Notes: generated by a model from the letters alone, not told the origin. Positions 1 through 8,470 are shown, numbered from the stretch's first letter. The stretch: DNA of 36,160 nt from Desulfofundulus australicus DSM 11792 (GCF_900129285.1 NZ_FQUW01000031.1:1-36160), one strand, 5' to 3'. Numbers and translations: made by a program.

Positions 1-1
1 C

Positions 2-595
2 TGGCTGGATGCCAAGGCTTCCTATGAAATCAACCCCCACGGGCCGAACCAGCCCATCAAGCTGGAGGGGCTGATCGATCCGGTCAAGGGGCAGTGGAAG
101 TCGGTCAACGAATTTGTCTACAACAACTCCCAGCGTACCATCGAGGCAGTCAACTTCTACACCATCATGGAATATCCCATGACTTCCTGCGGCTGCTTCG
201 AGTGCATCCTGGCCATGGTGCCGGAATGCAACGGCTTCATGGTGGTCAACCGGGAACACAGCGGTATGACCCCCTCGGGGATGACCTTCTCCACCATGGC
301 CGGCACCATTGGCGGCGGTGCCCAGATGCCCGGCTTCATGGGTATCAGTAAATCCTACCTGGCTTCCCGCAAGTTCGTCCCGGCCGACGGCGGCCTGGCC
401 CGGCTGGTGTGGATGCCCAAGGCCCTGAAAGAACAGCTGCGGCCGCAGCTGGAGGAAGCCGCCGAGGCAGCCGGCCTGGGCAGGGACTTCGTCGACAAGA
501 TTGCCGATGAAACCGTGGGCACCAGCGGCGAGGAGATCCTGCCCTTCCTGGAGGAAAAGGGACACCCGGCCCTGAGCATGCCTCCGCTGCTGTAA
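2..595 (+). CDS. acsB: Acetyl-CoA synthase (CODH/ACS subunit), C-terminal part
   Basis: This is the last 197 codons of a gene that enters from the left edge, open from nucleotide 2. The product joins CO, a methyl group from the corrinoid protein and CoA to make acetyl-CoA. The motif MEYPMTSCGCFECI gives the Cys-Gly-Cys pair (residues 63 and 65 of the fragment) that holds the distal nickel of the A-cluster. If the C-terminal length matches the 729-residue Moorella thermoacetica protein, these are Cys595 and Cys597. The rest of the tail (ARLVWMPKALKEQL, ending ALSMPPLL) is typical of the family. acsC follows after about 117 nt. This fragment is clearly richer in G+C than the genes after it. Identification is secure; the N-terminal two thirds lies outside the window. 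Confidence 0.96.
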   Translation, partial: WLDAKASYEINPHGPNQPIKLEGLIDPVKGQWKSVNEFVYNNSQRTIEAVNFYTIMEYPMTSCGCFECILAMVPECNGFMVVNREHSGMTPSGMTFSTMAGTIGGGAQMPGFMGISKSYLASRKFVPADGGLARLVWMPKALKEQLRPQLEEAAEAAGLGRDFVDKIADETVGTSGEEILPFLEEKGHPALSMPPLL

Positions 596-624
596 AAATT
601 GGCTTATCCGGAGCTAGAAATAAA

Positions 625-674
625 CATATCCCAGGAGGACACCTGTATAATATAGGTGTCCTCCGGGTATGTGT
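625..674 (+). other. Long hairpin between acsB and acsC
   Basis: A perfect 11-bp stem (634-644 with 654-664) closes a 9-nt loop. CCC/GGG (630-632 with 665-667) and a further AU-rich helix extend it, with single-base bulges. The 5' arm contains GGAGG and the 3' arm CCTCC. No T-run follows, so it does not look like a simple terminator. In this operon context it could stabilise mRNA ends after processing, or attenuate transcription so that acsB and acsC are made at different levels. The function is inferred only from position and structure. Confidence 0.6.
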
Positions 675-712
675 TATTAAATTGAAAATGAAAAAGAAAG
701 GGGAATAGGAGA

Positions 713-2050
713 ATGGGTTTAACAGGTTTGGAAATTTTTAAGCAACTACCCAAGACCAACTGCAAGGACTGTGGTCATCCGACCTGCCTGGCATTCGCCA
801 TGGCCATGGCAGCTGGGAAAGCTGGCCTCGATCAATGCCCCCACGTAAGCGAAGCAGCAAAGGAAGCACTGGGTGCTGCATCGGCTCCTCCCGTTGCCCT
901 GGTAAAAATCGGAACAGGCGAGAAAGAACTCACCCTGGGTAATGAAACCGTACTTTTCCGTCACGACAAGCGCTTTGAGCATCCTGCAGGAATTGCCATT
1001 ACGTTAAGCGATACCGCCAGCGAAGATGAAATTACCGCCAGGGTAAGCCAGATCAATAAACTTATCTTTGATCGGGTGGGGCAGCTTCATAATGTCAACC
1101 TGGTAGCAATCACCAACGATTCCGGTGATGCAGGTAAATTCGCCGCAGCAGCAAAACTAGCATCAGAAAACACTGATTATCCTCTCATTTTAATAACTGA
1201 AGACACGGCTGCCATGGAAAAGGCTCTTGAAGCCGTAGGGGGCAAAAAGCCGCTGCTTTGTGGAGCTACTGCATCCAACTACGAAGGTATGACTGCACTG
1301 GCCAAAAAGTATGAAGCACCCCTGGTGGTCAAAGGTGCCGACCTCAATGAGCTGGCTGAGTTAGTGGAAAAAGTAACGGCCCTGGGTCACAAACAATTGA
1401 TTTTAGATTCAGGGGCCCGGGAAGTTCATAAAGTGCTGGCCGATCAAACCCAGATTCGCCGCCAGGCTTTAAAACGCTTCCGTCCCTTCGGTTATCCAAC
1501 CATTACCTTTGTCACCAACGATGATCCGGTTCAGGCTGTGGCCGATGCTGCTGTGTATATTTGTAAATATGCGGGTATTGTGGTACTTCAAACGGCCGAT
1601 CCGGCAGACATTCTACCTCTGATCACTCTGCGGCTGAACATCTACACAGATCCACAAAAGCCAATTGCGGTAGAATCCAAGATCTACGAAATTGGCAACC
1701 CCGGACCCGATGCCCCGGTATACGTTACGACAAACTTCTCCCTTACCTATTTCTGCGTGGCCGGAGATGTGGAAGCCAGCCGGGTACCCGGTTATATTCT
1801 CGCAGTAGACACCGACGGCATTTCCGTTCTTACCGGATGGGCTGCCGGGAAATTTACCGCAGAGAAAATTGCCGAGATGCTCAAAGAATCCGGGATTGCC
1901 GAAAAGGTATCCCATCGCAAGGTTATTATCCCCGGAGGCGTTGCCGTGTTAAGCGGCAAGCTGCAAGAGCTTTCCGGTTGGGAAGTGCTGGTAGGGCCGC
2001 GGGAATCAGCAGCTATTCCTTCTTTCCTGAAACTGCGCTGGAATGTCTAA
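713..2050 (+). CDS. acsC: Corrinoid iron-sulfur protein, large subunit
   Basis: The 445-residue gamma subunit of the corrinoid Fe-S protein, which carries the methyl group from AcsE to acetyl-CoA synthase in the cytoplasm. The N-terminus has the [4Fe-4S] motif with Cys17, Cys20, Cys25 and Cys42 (KTNCKDCGHPTC, then DQCPH). This low-potential cluster reductively reactivates the cobalt centre. A TIM-barrel follows and then the C-terminal cobalamin-binding region (for example ILAVDTDGISVLTGWAAGKF). Length and order match the acetogen family. The ATG has a purine-rich site (AGGAG) close upstream. Its small-subunit partner is acsD downstream, with the maturation ATPase gene between them. The reductive activator AcsV is not in this window. 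Confidence 0.96.
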   Translation: MGLTGLEIFKQLPKTNCKDCGHPTCLAFAMAMAAGKAGLDQCPHVSEAAKEALGAASAPPVALVKIGTGEKELTLGNETVLFRHDKRFEHPAGIAITLSDTASEDEITARVSQINKLIFDRVGQLHNVNLVAITNDSGDAGKFAAAAKLASENTDYPLILITEDTAAMEKALEAVGGKKPLLCGATASNYEGMTALAKKYEAPLVVKGADLNELAELVEKVTALGHKQLILDSGAREVHKVLADQTQIRRQALKRFRPFGYPTITFVTNDDPVQAVADAAVYICKYAGIVVLQTADPADILPLITLRLNIYTDPQKPIAVESKIYEIGNPGPDAPVYVTTNFSLTYFCVAGDVEASRVPGYILAVDTDGISVLTGWAAGKFTAEKIAEMLKESGIAEKVSHRKVIIPGGVAVLSGKLQELSGWEVLVGPRESAAIPSFLKLRWNV

Positions 2051-2184
2051 TCAAGCGGCGTTCCTGCCATATATTACAGGTCGGGCAAATTCAAACCCCA
2101 TCATCACTGCCTGGCATATAACCAACATTTCCGCTACCGGAACCAAACAAAACGGAACAATATTCACGAAGGGAAGTGGTACGG

Positions 2185-2943
2185 ATGGCCTTTACCATTG
2201 CCATTGCCGGTAAAGGTGGTACGGGTAAAACCACACTAGCGGCACTCTTAATCAGGCAACTTATCCAGGCAGGAAAAGGGCCCGTCCTGGCTGTAGATGC
2301 TGATGCTAACGCCAACCTGAACGAAGCTTTAGGCATTGATGTGGAAGATACCATTGCAGATATTATGGCCCGGATTAACAATAACCTGGAACCTCTTCCA
2401 GCAGGCATGACCAAAGATCAGTATCTGGCGTTTCGTATACATCAATCTTTAGCTGAAGGAGATGATGTAGATCTCCTGGTAATGGGTGGCCCGGAGGGTC
2501 CAGGTTGCTATTGCTTCGTCAATAATCTGGTGCGGGGCTTCATGCAGGAGCTAAGCAACAATTATGCCTATGTGGTAATGGATAATGAAGCCGGGCTGGA
2601 ACATTTGAGCCGCCGCACCACAGAAAATGTAGATATACTTTTTGTAACCAGCGACGCCAGCGTCCGGGGCATCCGCTCGGCTGGTCGGGTAAAGGAACTG
2701 GTCGAGAACCTGGCGCTGCAAATCAAGAAAATGTACCTGGTTGTAAGTAAAGTTAACAATGGTACAATGGAAACCCTGGAGAGCGAAATCAAGAAAACAG
2801 GTCTTGAGCTGATCGGTACTATTCCACAGGATGAACAGGTCTTCCAGTATGATCTGCAGGGGAAACCGCTGGCTGAACTACCCGACGATTCACCGGTGGT
2901 AACTGCTGTAACAAAAATTATGCAGAAAGCCGCTATCCTGTAA
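2185..2943 (+). CDS. acsF: AcsF/CooC-type nickel-insertion ATPase
   Basis: A 252-residue MinD/SIMIBI-class P-loop ATPase. The deviant Walker A motif GKGGTGKTT lies at residues 9-17, with an early VDADAN motif (switch region) and the CYCFVNNLVRG segment seen in CooC proteins, where a Cys-X-Cys pair can bind metal at the dimer interface. This family loads nickel into CO dehydrogenase (CooC) or acetyl-CoA synthase (AcsF). Its place between acsC and acsD favours the ACS-maturation member, but sequence alone does not firmly separate the two. I prefer the ATG at 2185 over the GTG at 2176, because the GAAGGGA ribosome site at about 2168-2174 is well spaced only for the ATG. About 134 nt of leader separates it from acsC. 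Confidence 0.85.
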   Translation: MAFTIAIAGKGGTGKTTLAALLIRQLIQAGKGPVLAVDADANANLNEALGIDVEDTIADIMARINNNLEPLPAGMTKDQYLAFRIHQSLAEGDDVDLLVMGGPEGPGCYCFVNNLVRGFMQELSNNYAYVVMDNEAGLEHLSRRTTENVDILFVTSDASVRGIRSAGRVKELVENLALQIKKMYLVVSKVNNGTMETLESEIKKTGLELIGTIPQDEQVFQYDLQGKPLAELPDDSPVVTAVTKIMQKAAIL

Positions 2944-2989
2944 AAGAGTGCTCTTCTTACCCCAATTTAATGTGAAAGGAGCGTCTGCC

Positions 2990-3940
2990 ATGGCCGTTAC
3001 TATAGTTAAAGAAAGATGGACCAATAAAGTTGGAGAAGTAGTCCTAGGAACAGAGCCAAACGTTGTTAAAATAGGTGGCGAAAGTACTCTCCCTTTCCTG
3101 CATTTCGAAGGTGAAATGCCCAACCGGCCGGCTATAGCCCTGGAAGTATGGGATATGGAGCCTACCAACTGGCCGGAAATTCTGACCAGCGCTTATGCTG
3201 GTGTATTAAATGATCCCGTAGCCTGGGCAAAAAAATGCGTTGAATACGGAGCAGATCTGGTCTGCTTAAGCCTTGTCAGTGCACATCCTGATAATAAGAA
3301 CAGCACACCGGAGGAGTGCGCCCAGCTGGCCAAAGCGGTGGCCGACGCAGTTAATGTTCCGCTAATTATTCTGGGGTGTGGCGTAGAAGAAAAGGATGCC
3401 CAGGTACTGGAAAAGGTTGCCGAGGTCCTTGCCGGTCGCAATTTCCTCCTGGGCTGTGCCACCCAGGAAAATTACAAGACCATTACCGCTGCCTGTATAG
3501 TACATGGTCATAATATCATTGCATCCACCCCACTGGACATTAACCTGGAAAAGCAGCTTAACATTTTAATCACAGAAATGAACCTGCCTGCCAATCGCAT
3601 TGTTATAGACCCTTCGGTAGGTGCGCTGGGTTACGGAATTGAATACGCTTATTCCATTATGGAACGGACTCGCATTGGTGCCCTTACCGGTGATAAGATG
3701 ATGGCCATGCCGGTTATTTGTCTGCTAGGGCAGGAAGTTTGGAAAACTAAAGAAGCCAAGAGTACAACAGAAGAAGCACCTGAATGGGGGGAACAGGAGC
3801 GCCGGGCCATTCTGTGGGAATTAATTACTGCCGTCGCTTTCGCCCAGGCGGGTGGCTCCCTGTTTGTTATGCGTCACCCGGAATCTTTAAAGCAATTCCG
3901 GGCCCATATTGATAAGTTAATGCAATCCAATGCCTACTAA
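2990..3940 (+). CDS. acsD: Corrinoid iron-sulfur protein, small subunit
   Basis: The 316-residue beta subunit of the corrinoid Fe-S protein. It forms the heterodimer with AcsC and helps cradle the cobamide during methyl transfer from methyl-THF. The protein is a TIM barrel without its own Fe-S cluster. Recognisable stretches include ALEVWDMEPTNWPE, LVCLSLVSAHPDN and VIDPSVGALGYGIEYAYS. An in-frame GTG exists at 2948, but the ribosome site GAAAGGAG at about 2973-2980 points to the ATG at 2990, followed by the typical MAVTIVKERW-type N-terminus. It is 46 nt downstream of the ATPase gene and 45 nt upstream of acsE, consistent with one operon. Confidence 0.95.
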   Translation: MAVTIVKERWTNKVGEVVLGTEPNVVKIGGESTLPFLHFEGEMPNRPAIALEVWDMEPTNWPEILTSAYAGVLNDPVAWAKKCVEYGADLVCLSLVSAHPDNKNSTPEECAQLAKAVADAVNVPLIILGCGVEEKDAQVLEKVAEVLAGRNFLLGCATQENYKTITAACIVHGHNIIASTPLDINLEKQLNILITEMNLPANRIVIDPSVGALGYGIEYAYSIMERTRIGALTGDKMMAMPVICLLGQEVWKTKEAKSTTEEAPEWGEQERRAILWELITAVAFAQAGGSLFVMRHPESLKQFRAHIDKLMQSNAY

Positions 3941-3985
3941 GGTGGTTTATAAATTTTAATAAAATAAAAGGAAGGTGTAAAAGGT

Positions 3986-4780
3986 ATGATCCTCATTGGT
4001 GAGCGGATCAACGGTATGTTTAAAGATATCCGGGAAGCCATATTAAACAAGGACCCGGAACCCATCCGCTACTGGGCCAGACGCCAGTATGAAAATTGTG
4101 CCGCTTACCTGGATATTAACACCGGCCCGACCGTAGACCCCAAGGACCAGCCGGCGGTAATGGAGTGGCTGGTTAAGATTGCTCAGGAAACCGTACCCCT
4201 GCCCTGCTGCATTGACTCTACAAATCCAGAAGCTATTGAGGCCGGGCTGGCTGTTCATAAAGGTAAGGCTATGATTAACTCCACCACTGCCGATCAGTGG
4301 AAAATGGATATATATTTCCCTATGGCCAAAAAATATAATGCCGCCATTATAGGCCTGGCCATGAATGAAAAAGGTGTACCTAAAAGTGCAGCTGACCGGG
4401 TAGCCCTGGCCATGGAAATTGTGGTTAATGCTGACGCCCACGGTATCCCCATGGAAGATCTGTATATCGATCCCCTGATGCTGCCCTGTAACGTGGCTCA
4501 AGATCATGGTCCGGAAGTGCTGGAAGCCATACGTCAGGTAAAAACCCTGGCCGACCCGCCTCCCCGGACCACCCTGGGACTGAGCAACGCTTCTCAGCGT
4601 TGCACCAACCGTCACCTGATCAACAGGACATTTTTGATCATGTGTATGGCTGCGGGATTAGACTCAGCTATTGCTGACCTGGAAGATCAGGAGCTGCTGG
4701 ACGCCGTGGCTGCTGCCAACATACTTTTAAACAAAGACATTTATTGCGATTCTTTCCTGAAGACTTTCAGACAAAGGTAA
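3986..4780 (+). CDS. acsE: Methyltetrahydrofolate:corrinoid/iron-sulfur protein methyltransferase
   Basis: A 264-residue cytoplasmic methyltransferase (MeTr) that moves the methyl group of methyl-THF to the Co(I) centre of the AcsCD protein, linking the folate (methyl) branch to the carbonyl branch. It is a pterin-binding TIM barrel, recognised by the N-terminal MILIGERINGMFKDIREAI, the CIDSTNPEAIEAGL segment and LYIDPLMLPCNV. Its length is within a few residues of the M. thermoacetica enzyme. A good ribosome site (AAGGAAGGTG) precedes the ATG. It is the last acs gene before a strong hairpin and a 198-nt gap leading to hdrA. Methyl-THF itself comes from MetVF, encoded about 12 kb downstream in the same orientation. 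Confidence 0.96.
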   Translation: MILIGERINGMFKDIREAILNKDPEPIRYWARRQYENCAAYLDINTGPTVDPKDQPAVMEWLVKIAQETVPLPCCIDSTNPEAIEAGLAVHKGKAMINSTTADQWKMDIYFPMAKKYNAAIIGLAMNEKGVPKSAADRVALAMEIVVNADAHGIPMEDLYIDPLMLPCNVAQDHGPEVLEAIRQVKTLADPPPRTTLGLSNASQRCTNRHLINRTFLIMCMAAGLDSAIADLEDQELLDAVAAANILLNKDIYCDSFLKTFRQR

Positions 4781-4796
4781 AAAACACAAACCTGGG

Positions 4797-4832
4797 AAGG
4801 GGAAAGCGGTCTTTTACGGCCGTTTTCCCCTT
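4797..4832 (+). terminator. Terminator-like hairpin after acsE
   Basis: About 14 base pairs, including two G-U pairs, form between AAGGGGAAAGCGGT and GGCCGTTTTCCCCTT around a short loop. The downstream sequence (ggttcatttcg) is only mildly T-rich. It may be a leaky terminator or an mRNA-processing boundary between the acs genes and the hdr/flx set. Confidence 0.5.
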
Positions 4833-4857
4833 GGTTCATTTCGAAAAATTTTAAGGA

Positions 4858-4896
4858 AACTTGCAGGATTTGCAAGTTATGTGGACGAATTATATT
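4858..4896 (+). promoter_or_regulatory. Candidate promoter with overlapping dyad upstream of hdrA
   Basis: A perfect 8-bp dyad AACTTGCA-N5-TGCAAGTT spans 4858-4878. Its right half overlaps a weak -35-like hexamer (TTTGCA, 4869-4874) placed 16 nt upstream of TATATT (4891-4896). The arrangement suits a regulator-binding site controlling the hdr/flx operon, whose first gene starts at 4979. The promoter match is weak, and the dyad could instead be an RNA hairpin. Confidence 0.3.
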
Positions 4897-4978
4897 ACCT
4901 GATGTTCATTTAAGGTATCCTCTGCAAGGGGAGCTGGCAGGACTTCTTTTTATTTCGCTCTGTAGGGGAGGGGATATA

Positions 4979-6988
4979 GTGCCCAGAATTGGCGTCTACA
5001 TCTGCCATTGTGGCGAGAATATCGCTGGTGCCGTAAATGTAGAAGAGGTGAGAAAATACGCCGAACAACTTCCCGGTGTTGTGCTGGCACGTAATTACCT
5101 GTTTATGTGCTCAGATCCGGGCCAGGAATTGATCAAGCAGGATATTAGAAACGGACTCATTGACCGGGTAGTGGTAGCAGCCTGTACTCCCCGCACGCAT
5201 GAACCGATATTCCGTAAAGCAGTGGAGGACGGCGGGCTTAATAAGTATCTACTGGAAATGGCTAATATCCGCGATCAGGACAGCTGGCCTCACTGGCAGG
5301 ATAAAGAGGGAGCAACAGAAAAAGCCAAAAAACTGGTAGCCAGTGCGGTAGCAAAGGCGGCTTACCTGGAACCGCTGGAGGACAGATTCGTAGAGGTAAC
5401 CCGTGCCTCGCTGGTCGTTGGCGGCGGAGTATCCGGTATGTTCGCAGCACTGGATCTGGCCAATATGGGTTATAAAGTTTATCTGGTAGAAAAGAACCCC
5501 TCCGTGGGAGGTAACATGGCTAAACTCGATAAAACTTTCCCCACCAACGACTGTTCAGCCTGTATCTTAACCCCTATTATGGTCCAGGTGGGAACCCATC
5601 CTAATATCGAATTATTAACATATTCCGAAGTTGAATCTGTAGAAGGATCTGTAGGTAATTTTAAAGTGAAGGTAAGAAAGAAACAGACTTATATTGATTG
5701 GGATAAGTGTACGGGGTGCGGTGACTGTGTAAATGCCTGCCCGGCCAAAGTTCCCAATGAATTCAATGAGGGGATGAATAACCGCAAAGCTATTTACATT
5801 GAATTCCCACAGGCTGTACCTAAACGGGCCGTTGTGGATATAGAGCACTGTTTGAACTGTGCAAAGCGGGTCATGGGTACCCAGCCAAGAATTCATTCCA
5901 AAACAGGCGAACCCATTCTTGCTCCCTGTGAAAAAGCCTGTAAAACCGGGGCGTGTGACCGTTCAAGGGCTTATAATCCTGAAGGCGAGCTCATTGAGCT
6001 TAATGTAGGCACCATTATTATAGCCACAGGCTATAAAGTAATGGACAAAGAGCCTTTTAAAGAATATTCTCCGCAATCACCCAATGTTATTACTGCTATG
6101 CAACTTGAGCGCATCCTCTCGGCAACCGGTCCAACGGATGGTCAATTGAAGCGTCCTTCGGATGGTGAAAAACCCAAAACCATTGCTTTTATCTCGTGTG
6201 TGGGAAGTCGTGATAAAAGGTTCCATACCTATTGTTCCAAGGTCTGCTGCATGTACATGTTAAAAGAAGCCAGGTTAATCAAAGAAAAATATCCTAACAT
6301 AAATATTTACATCTTCTTCATCGATGTGCGAACGGGTGGTAAAGACTTCGAGGAGTATTATAACTACTGCCGCAATCTTGGTATCAGGATGCTTCGCGGT
6401 CGTGTCGGTGCTGTGGATGAACTGCCAGGTGATCGTTTGAGAGTGCGGGCCTTTGATGTCGACCTTGGTGCACCTGTGGAACTGGAGGCAGATCTGGTGG
6501 TTTTAGCCACGGCCATCGAACCTGCCCCTGCTCTGGAGGAACTGGGTCGTAAAATGGGTATCACCTGTGGCAGTGAAGGCTTCCTGAAGGAGTTGCACAC
6601 CAAACTCTATCCCGTAGAAACATCAGTGAAGGGTATTTATATTGCTGGTTGTGCCCAGGGTCCCAAAGATATACCCGAATCTGTTTCCCAGGCACGCGCT
6701 GCTTCCTCAGCAGCCGCAGTACCACTCACACTGGGCAAGGTAATAGTTGAGCCGTTAATTTCAGAAGTTAACCAGCGGAAGTGCTCTGGCTGCGGAACCT
6801 GCGTACAGCTGTGTCCATACTCAGCAATTAGCCTGGTGGAAGATAAAGGTAAGTTGCACTCCAAAATTGATGAAGCTTTATGTGCCGGCTGTGGTATTTG
6901 CGCGGCAGCATGCCCATCGGGAGTTATTACACTGCACGGCTTTACCAATACCCAGATTTTTGCGCAGATTAAGGCTCTGGCCAGCTGA
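4979..6988 (+). CDS. hdrA: HdrA, FAD and iron-sulfur bifurcation subunit
   Basis: A 669-residue complete HdrA, the flavin subunit thought to split electron pairs between a low-potential (ferredoxin) and a high-potential (HdrB) branch. In order it has an N-terminal domain with Cys9 and Cys11 (YICHCGENIAG) and a CTPRTHEPIF element; a GGGVSG FAD-binding loop at 148-153 followed by the PTNDCSAC signature; a ferredoxin motif at Cys244/247/250/254; an unusual widely spaced cysteine group at 291-326; and a C-terminal pair of [4Fe-4S] motifs (Cys602/605/608/612 and Cys635/638/641/645). The start is GTG, preceded by GGGGAGGGG. hdrC follows after 17 nt. All positions that can carry Sec in some homologues are Cys here. 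It differs from the 1001-residue HdrA at 13310 in having an N-terminal extension and a single FAD unit. Confidence 0.94.
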   Translation: MPRIGVYICHCGENIAGAVNVEEVRKYAEQLPGVVLARNYLFMCSDPGQELIKQDIRNGLIDRVVVAACTPRTHEPIFRKAVEDGGLNKYLLEMANIRDQDSWPHWQDKEGATEKAKKLVASAVAKAAYLEPLEDRFVEVTRASLVVGGGVSGMFAALDLANMGYKVYLVEKNPSVGGNMAKLDKTFPTNDCSACILTPIMVQVGTHPNIELLTYSEVESVEGSVGNFKVKVRKKQTYIDWDKCTGCGDCVNACPAKVPNEFNEGMNNRKAIYIEFPQAVPKRAVVDIEHCLNCAKRVMGTQPRIHSKTGEPILAPCEKACKTGACDRSRAYNPEGELIELNVGTIIIATGYKVMDKEPFKEYSPQSPNVITAMQLERILSATGPTDGQLKRPSDGEKPKTIAFISCVGSRDKRFHTYCSKVCCMYMLKEARLIKEKYPNINIYIFFIDVRTGGKDFEEYYNYCRNLGIRMLRGRVGAVDELPGDRLRVRAFDVDLGAPVELEADLVVLATAIEPAPALEELGRKMGITCGSEGFLKELHTKLYPVETSVKGIYIAGCAQGPKDIPESVSQARAASSAAAVPLTLGKVIVEPLISEVNQRKCSGCGTCVQLCPYSAISLVEDKGKLHSKIDEALCAGCGICAAACPSGVITLHGFTNTQIFAQIKALAS

Positions 6989-7005
6989 GTTGGGGGTGAT
7001 CAGGG

Positions 7006-7560
7006 GTGACTAATGAGCAAGCAGTGGCCGATATAATTAATCTCTCGGAAGGCGATTCCAGTCTGGCCAATGAAATCAGGGAATTAGGCGGCGAGGAGCT
7101 ACTGGAATGTATCCAGTGCGCCAAGTGTGCCGCCGCCTGTCCTCTGGCGCTGGCTGGTTTTTCCTTCTTTAACAAACGGGTTATTCAGGCAGTTCTTATG
7201 GGATTGCGGGATGCTCTGTTAGACGATTCATCCATCTGGGCTTGCCAGTCATGCAATCGCTGCACGGAAATTTGCCCGCGGGAAGTTAATCCCTTTGAAA
7301 TTATTCAAGCCATGAGGCGGGTGGCAATAAGGGAGTTTGCTCTGCCAACATTATCCATCGAGGGTCTTAAATCTTTATACGATACCGGACATGCTGTTTA
7401 TCTGGCAGGTGCCGGTAATACACGAAATAAAGTGGGTCTACCAGAAAAGCCCCCTTCCACAGTTGCCAACCCGGAAGCTTTAAAGGAACTGCAGGCAATT
7501 TTAAGAAAAACAGCCCTGGCCGAGCTGGGAATTATCCCCATGGAAGAGCCCGGCGTATAA
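7006..7560 (+). CDS. hdrC: HdrC, dicluster ferredoxin subunit
   Basis: A 184-residue electron-transfer subunit that connects HdrA to HdrB. Two classical [4Fe-4S] motifs are visible: Cys35/38/41/45 (CIQCAKCAAACP) and Cys80/83/86/90 (CQSCNRCTEICP). Between them is the helical segment typical of HdrC (RVIQAVLMGLRDALL). No membrane segment is present, so this is the soluble type. The GTG start is close behind GGGGGTGATCAGGGG. The gene sits 17 nt after hdrA and 22 nt before hdrB, in the gene order of the soluble HdrABC modules of anaerobes. Confidence 0.92.
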   Translation: MTNEQAVADIINLSEGDSSLANEIRELGGEELLECIQCAKCAAACPLALAGFSFFNKRVIQAVLMGLRDALLDDSSIWACQSCNRCTEICPREVNPFEIIQAMRRVAIREFALPTLSIEGLKSLYDTGHAVYLAGAGNTRNKVGLPEKPPSTVANPEALKELQAILRKTALAELGIIPMEEPGV

Positions 7561-7582
7561 GGAAACTTGCGAGGTGTAGCCA

Positions 7583-8470
7583 ATGAAAGTAGGTTTCTTT
7601 GTCGGCTGCAACACTGCCTTCAACAGGCCGGATTTGGAACAGGCAGTTCGTTACGCGTTCCCCGCACTTGGTATAGAGCTGGACAACCTGGAAGGGCAGT
7701 CATGCTGCCCCAGCTGGGGAACGATGCCATCTGTAGATGTGGTAGGCTGGTGTGTCGTTGGAGCCAGGAACCATACCATTGCCGAAGAAAAAGGCCTGGA
7801 CATAGTAACAGTTTGCGGTAGCTGTTATGGAAGCCTGGCTGAATCAAAATATAAGATGGATACACATCCAGAAATTAAGGAACAGGTCAATAATATTCTT
7901 AAGGATTTTGGCAGGGAATATAAGGGAACCAGCAATGTAAGGTTAACATTCTATTATCTTTATCATGAACTGGGCCCTGACAAAATTAAAGAAGCTATTA
8001 AATATAAGCTCGATGGCCTTAAAGTAGCTCTGCAGCCGGGATGCCATACCCTGTGGCCAAGCAAGGTCTATTATGACAAAGAAGAAGATCCCTTCCATCC
8101 CAGGGTATTGAAGGAAATGTGCGAAGCCCTGGGAGCAACAGTCGGTCATTATACCCGTCTAATCGACTGTTGCGGTATGGGTGCCATGCGGAGTACTGAT
8201 ATGGAAAAATCTTTAAAACTTGTTGAAAGAAAACTTCTCTCCATGAAGAGTGAAGTTAATCCAGACCTTATTGTAACTGGTTGCAGTTCCTGTTTAATCC
8301 AGCTTGATACGGCCCAGGAATTTCTACGCAACAGTAAGAAAATTAATTTTGAAATTCCTGTTCTCCATTACATGCAGGTCCTGGCATTATGTCTGGGAGC
8401 TGATCCGGAGAAGGTTACCGGCCTGGCAAAGACAAACGTTAAACCCATCATTGAAAGAATCGTGGGGTAA
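7583..8470 (+). CDS. hdrB: HdrB, catalytic subunit with two CCG domains
   Basis: A 295-residue protein with two complete cysteine-rich CCG domains, each expected to bind a noncubane [4Fe-4S] cluster for disulfide reduction. The first is Cys9, Cys41-Cys42, Cys78 and Cys81 (spacings 31 and 35). The second has a Cys (PGCHTLWP), then CCGMGAMR 41 residues on, and CSSC after a further 36. These spacings fit functional HdrB. Methanogen HdrB reduces CoM-S-S-CoB, which such bacteria lack. In bacteria with Hdr-Flx modules the likely acceptor is a protein disulfide such as DsrC or another thiol couple, but this is inference. It is co-transcribed with hdrA and hdrC, with an 84-nt gap to the selenoprotein gene that follows. 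Confidence 0.92.
   Translation: MKVGFFVGCNTAFNRPDLEQAVRYAFPALGIELDNLEGQSCCPSWGTMPSVDVVGWCVVGARNHTIAEEKGLDIVTVCGSCYGSLAESKYKMDTHPEIKEQVNNILKDFGREYKGTSNVRLTFYYLYHELGPDKIKEAIKYKLDGLKVALQPGCHTLWPSKVYYDKEEDPFHPRVLKEMCEALGATVGHYTRLIDCCGMGAMRSTDMEKSLKLVERKLLSMKSEVNPDLIVTGCSSCLIQLDTAQEFLRNSKKINFEIPVLHYMQVLALCLGADPEKVTGLAKTNVKPIIERIVG

Noticed and set aside
4979-6988. Possible selenocysteine in HdrA, as in some methanogens
   Set aside because: All relevant positions are Cys and there is no internal UGA in the frame; the same holds for the long HdrA.
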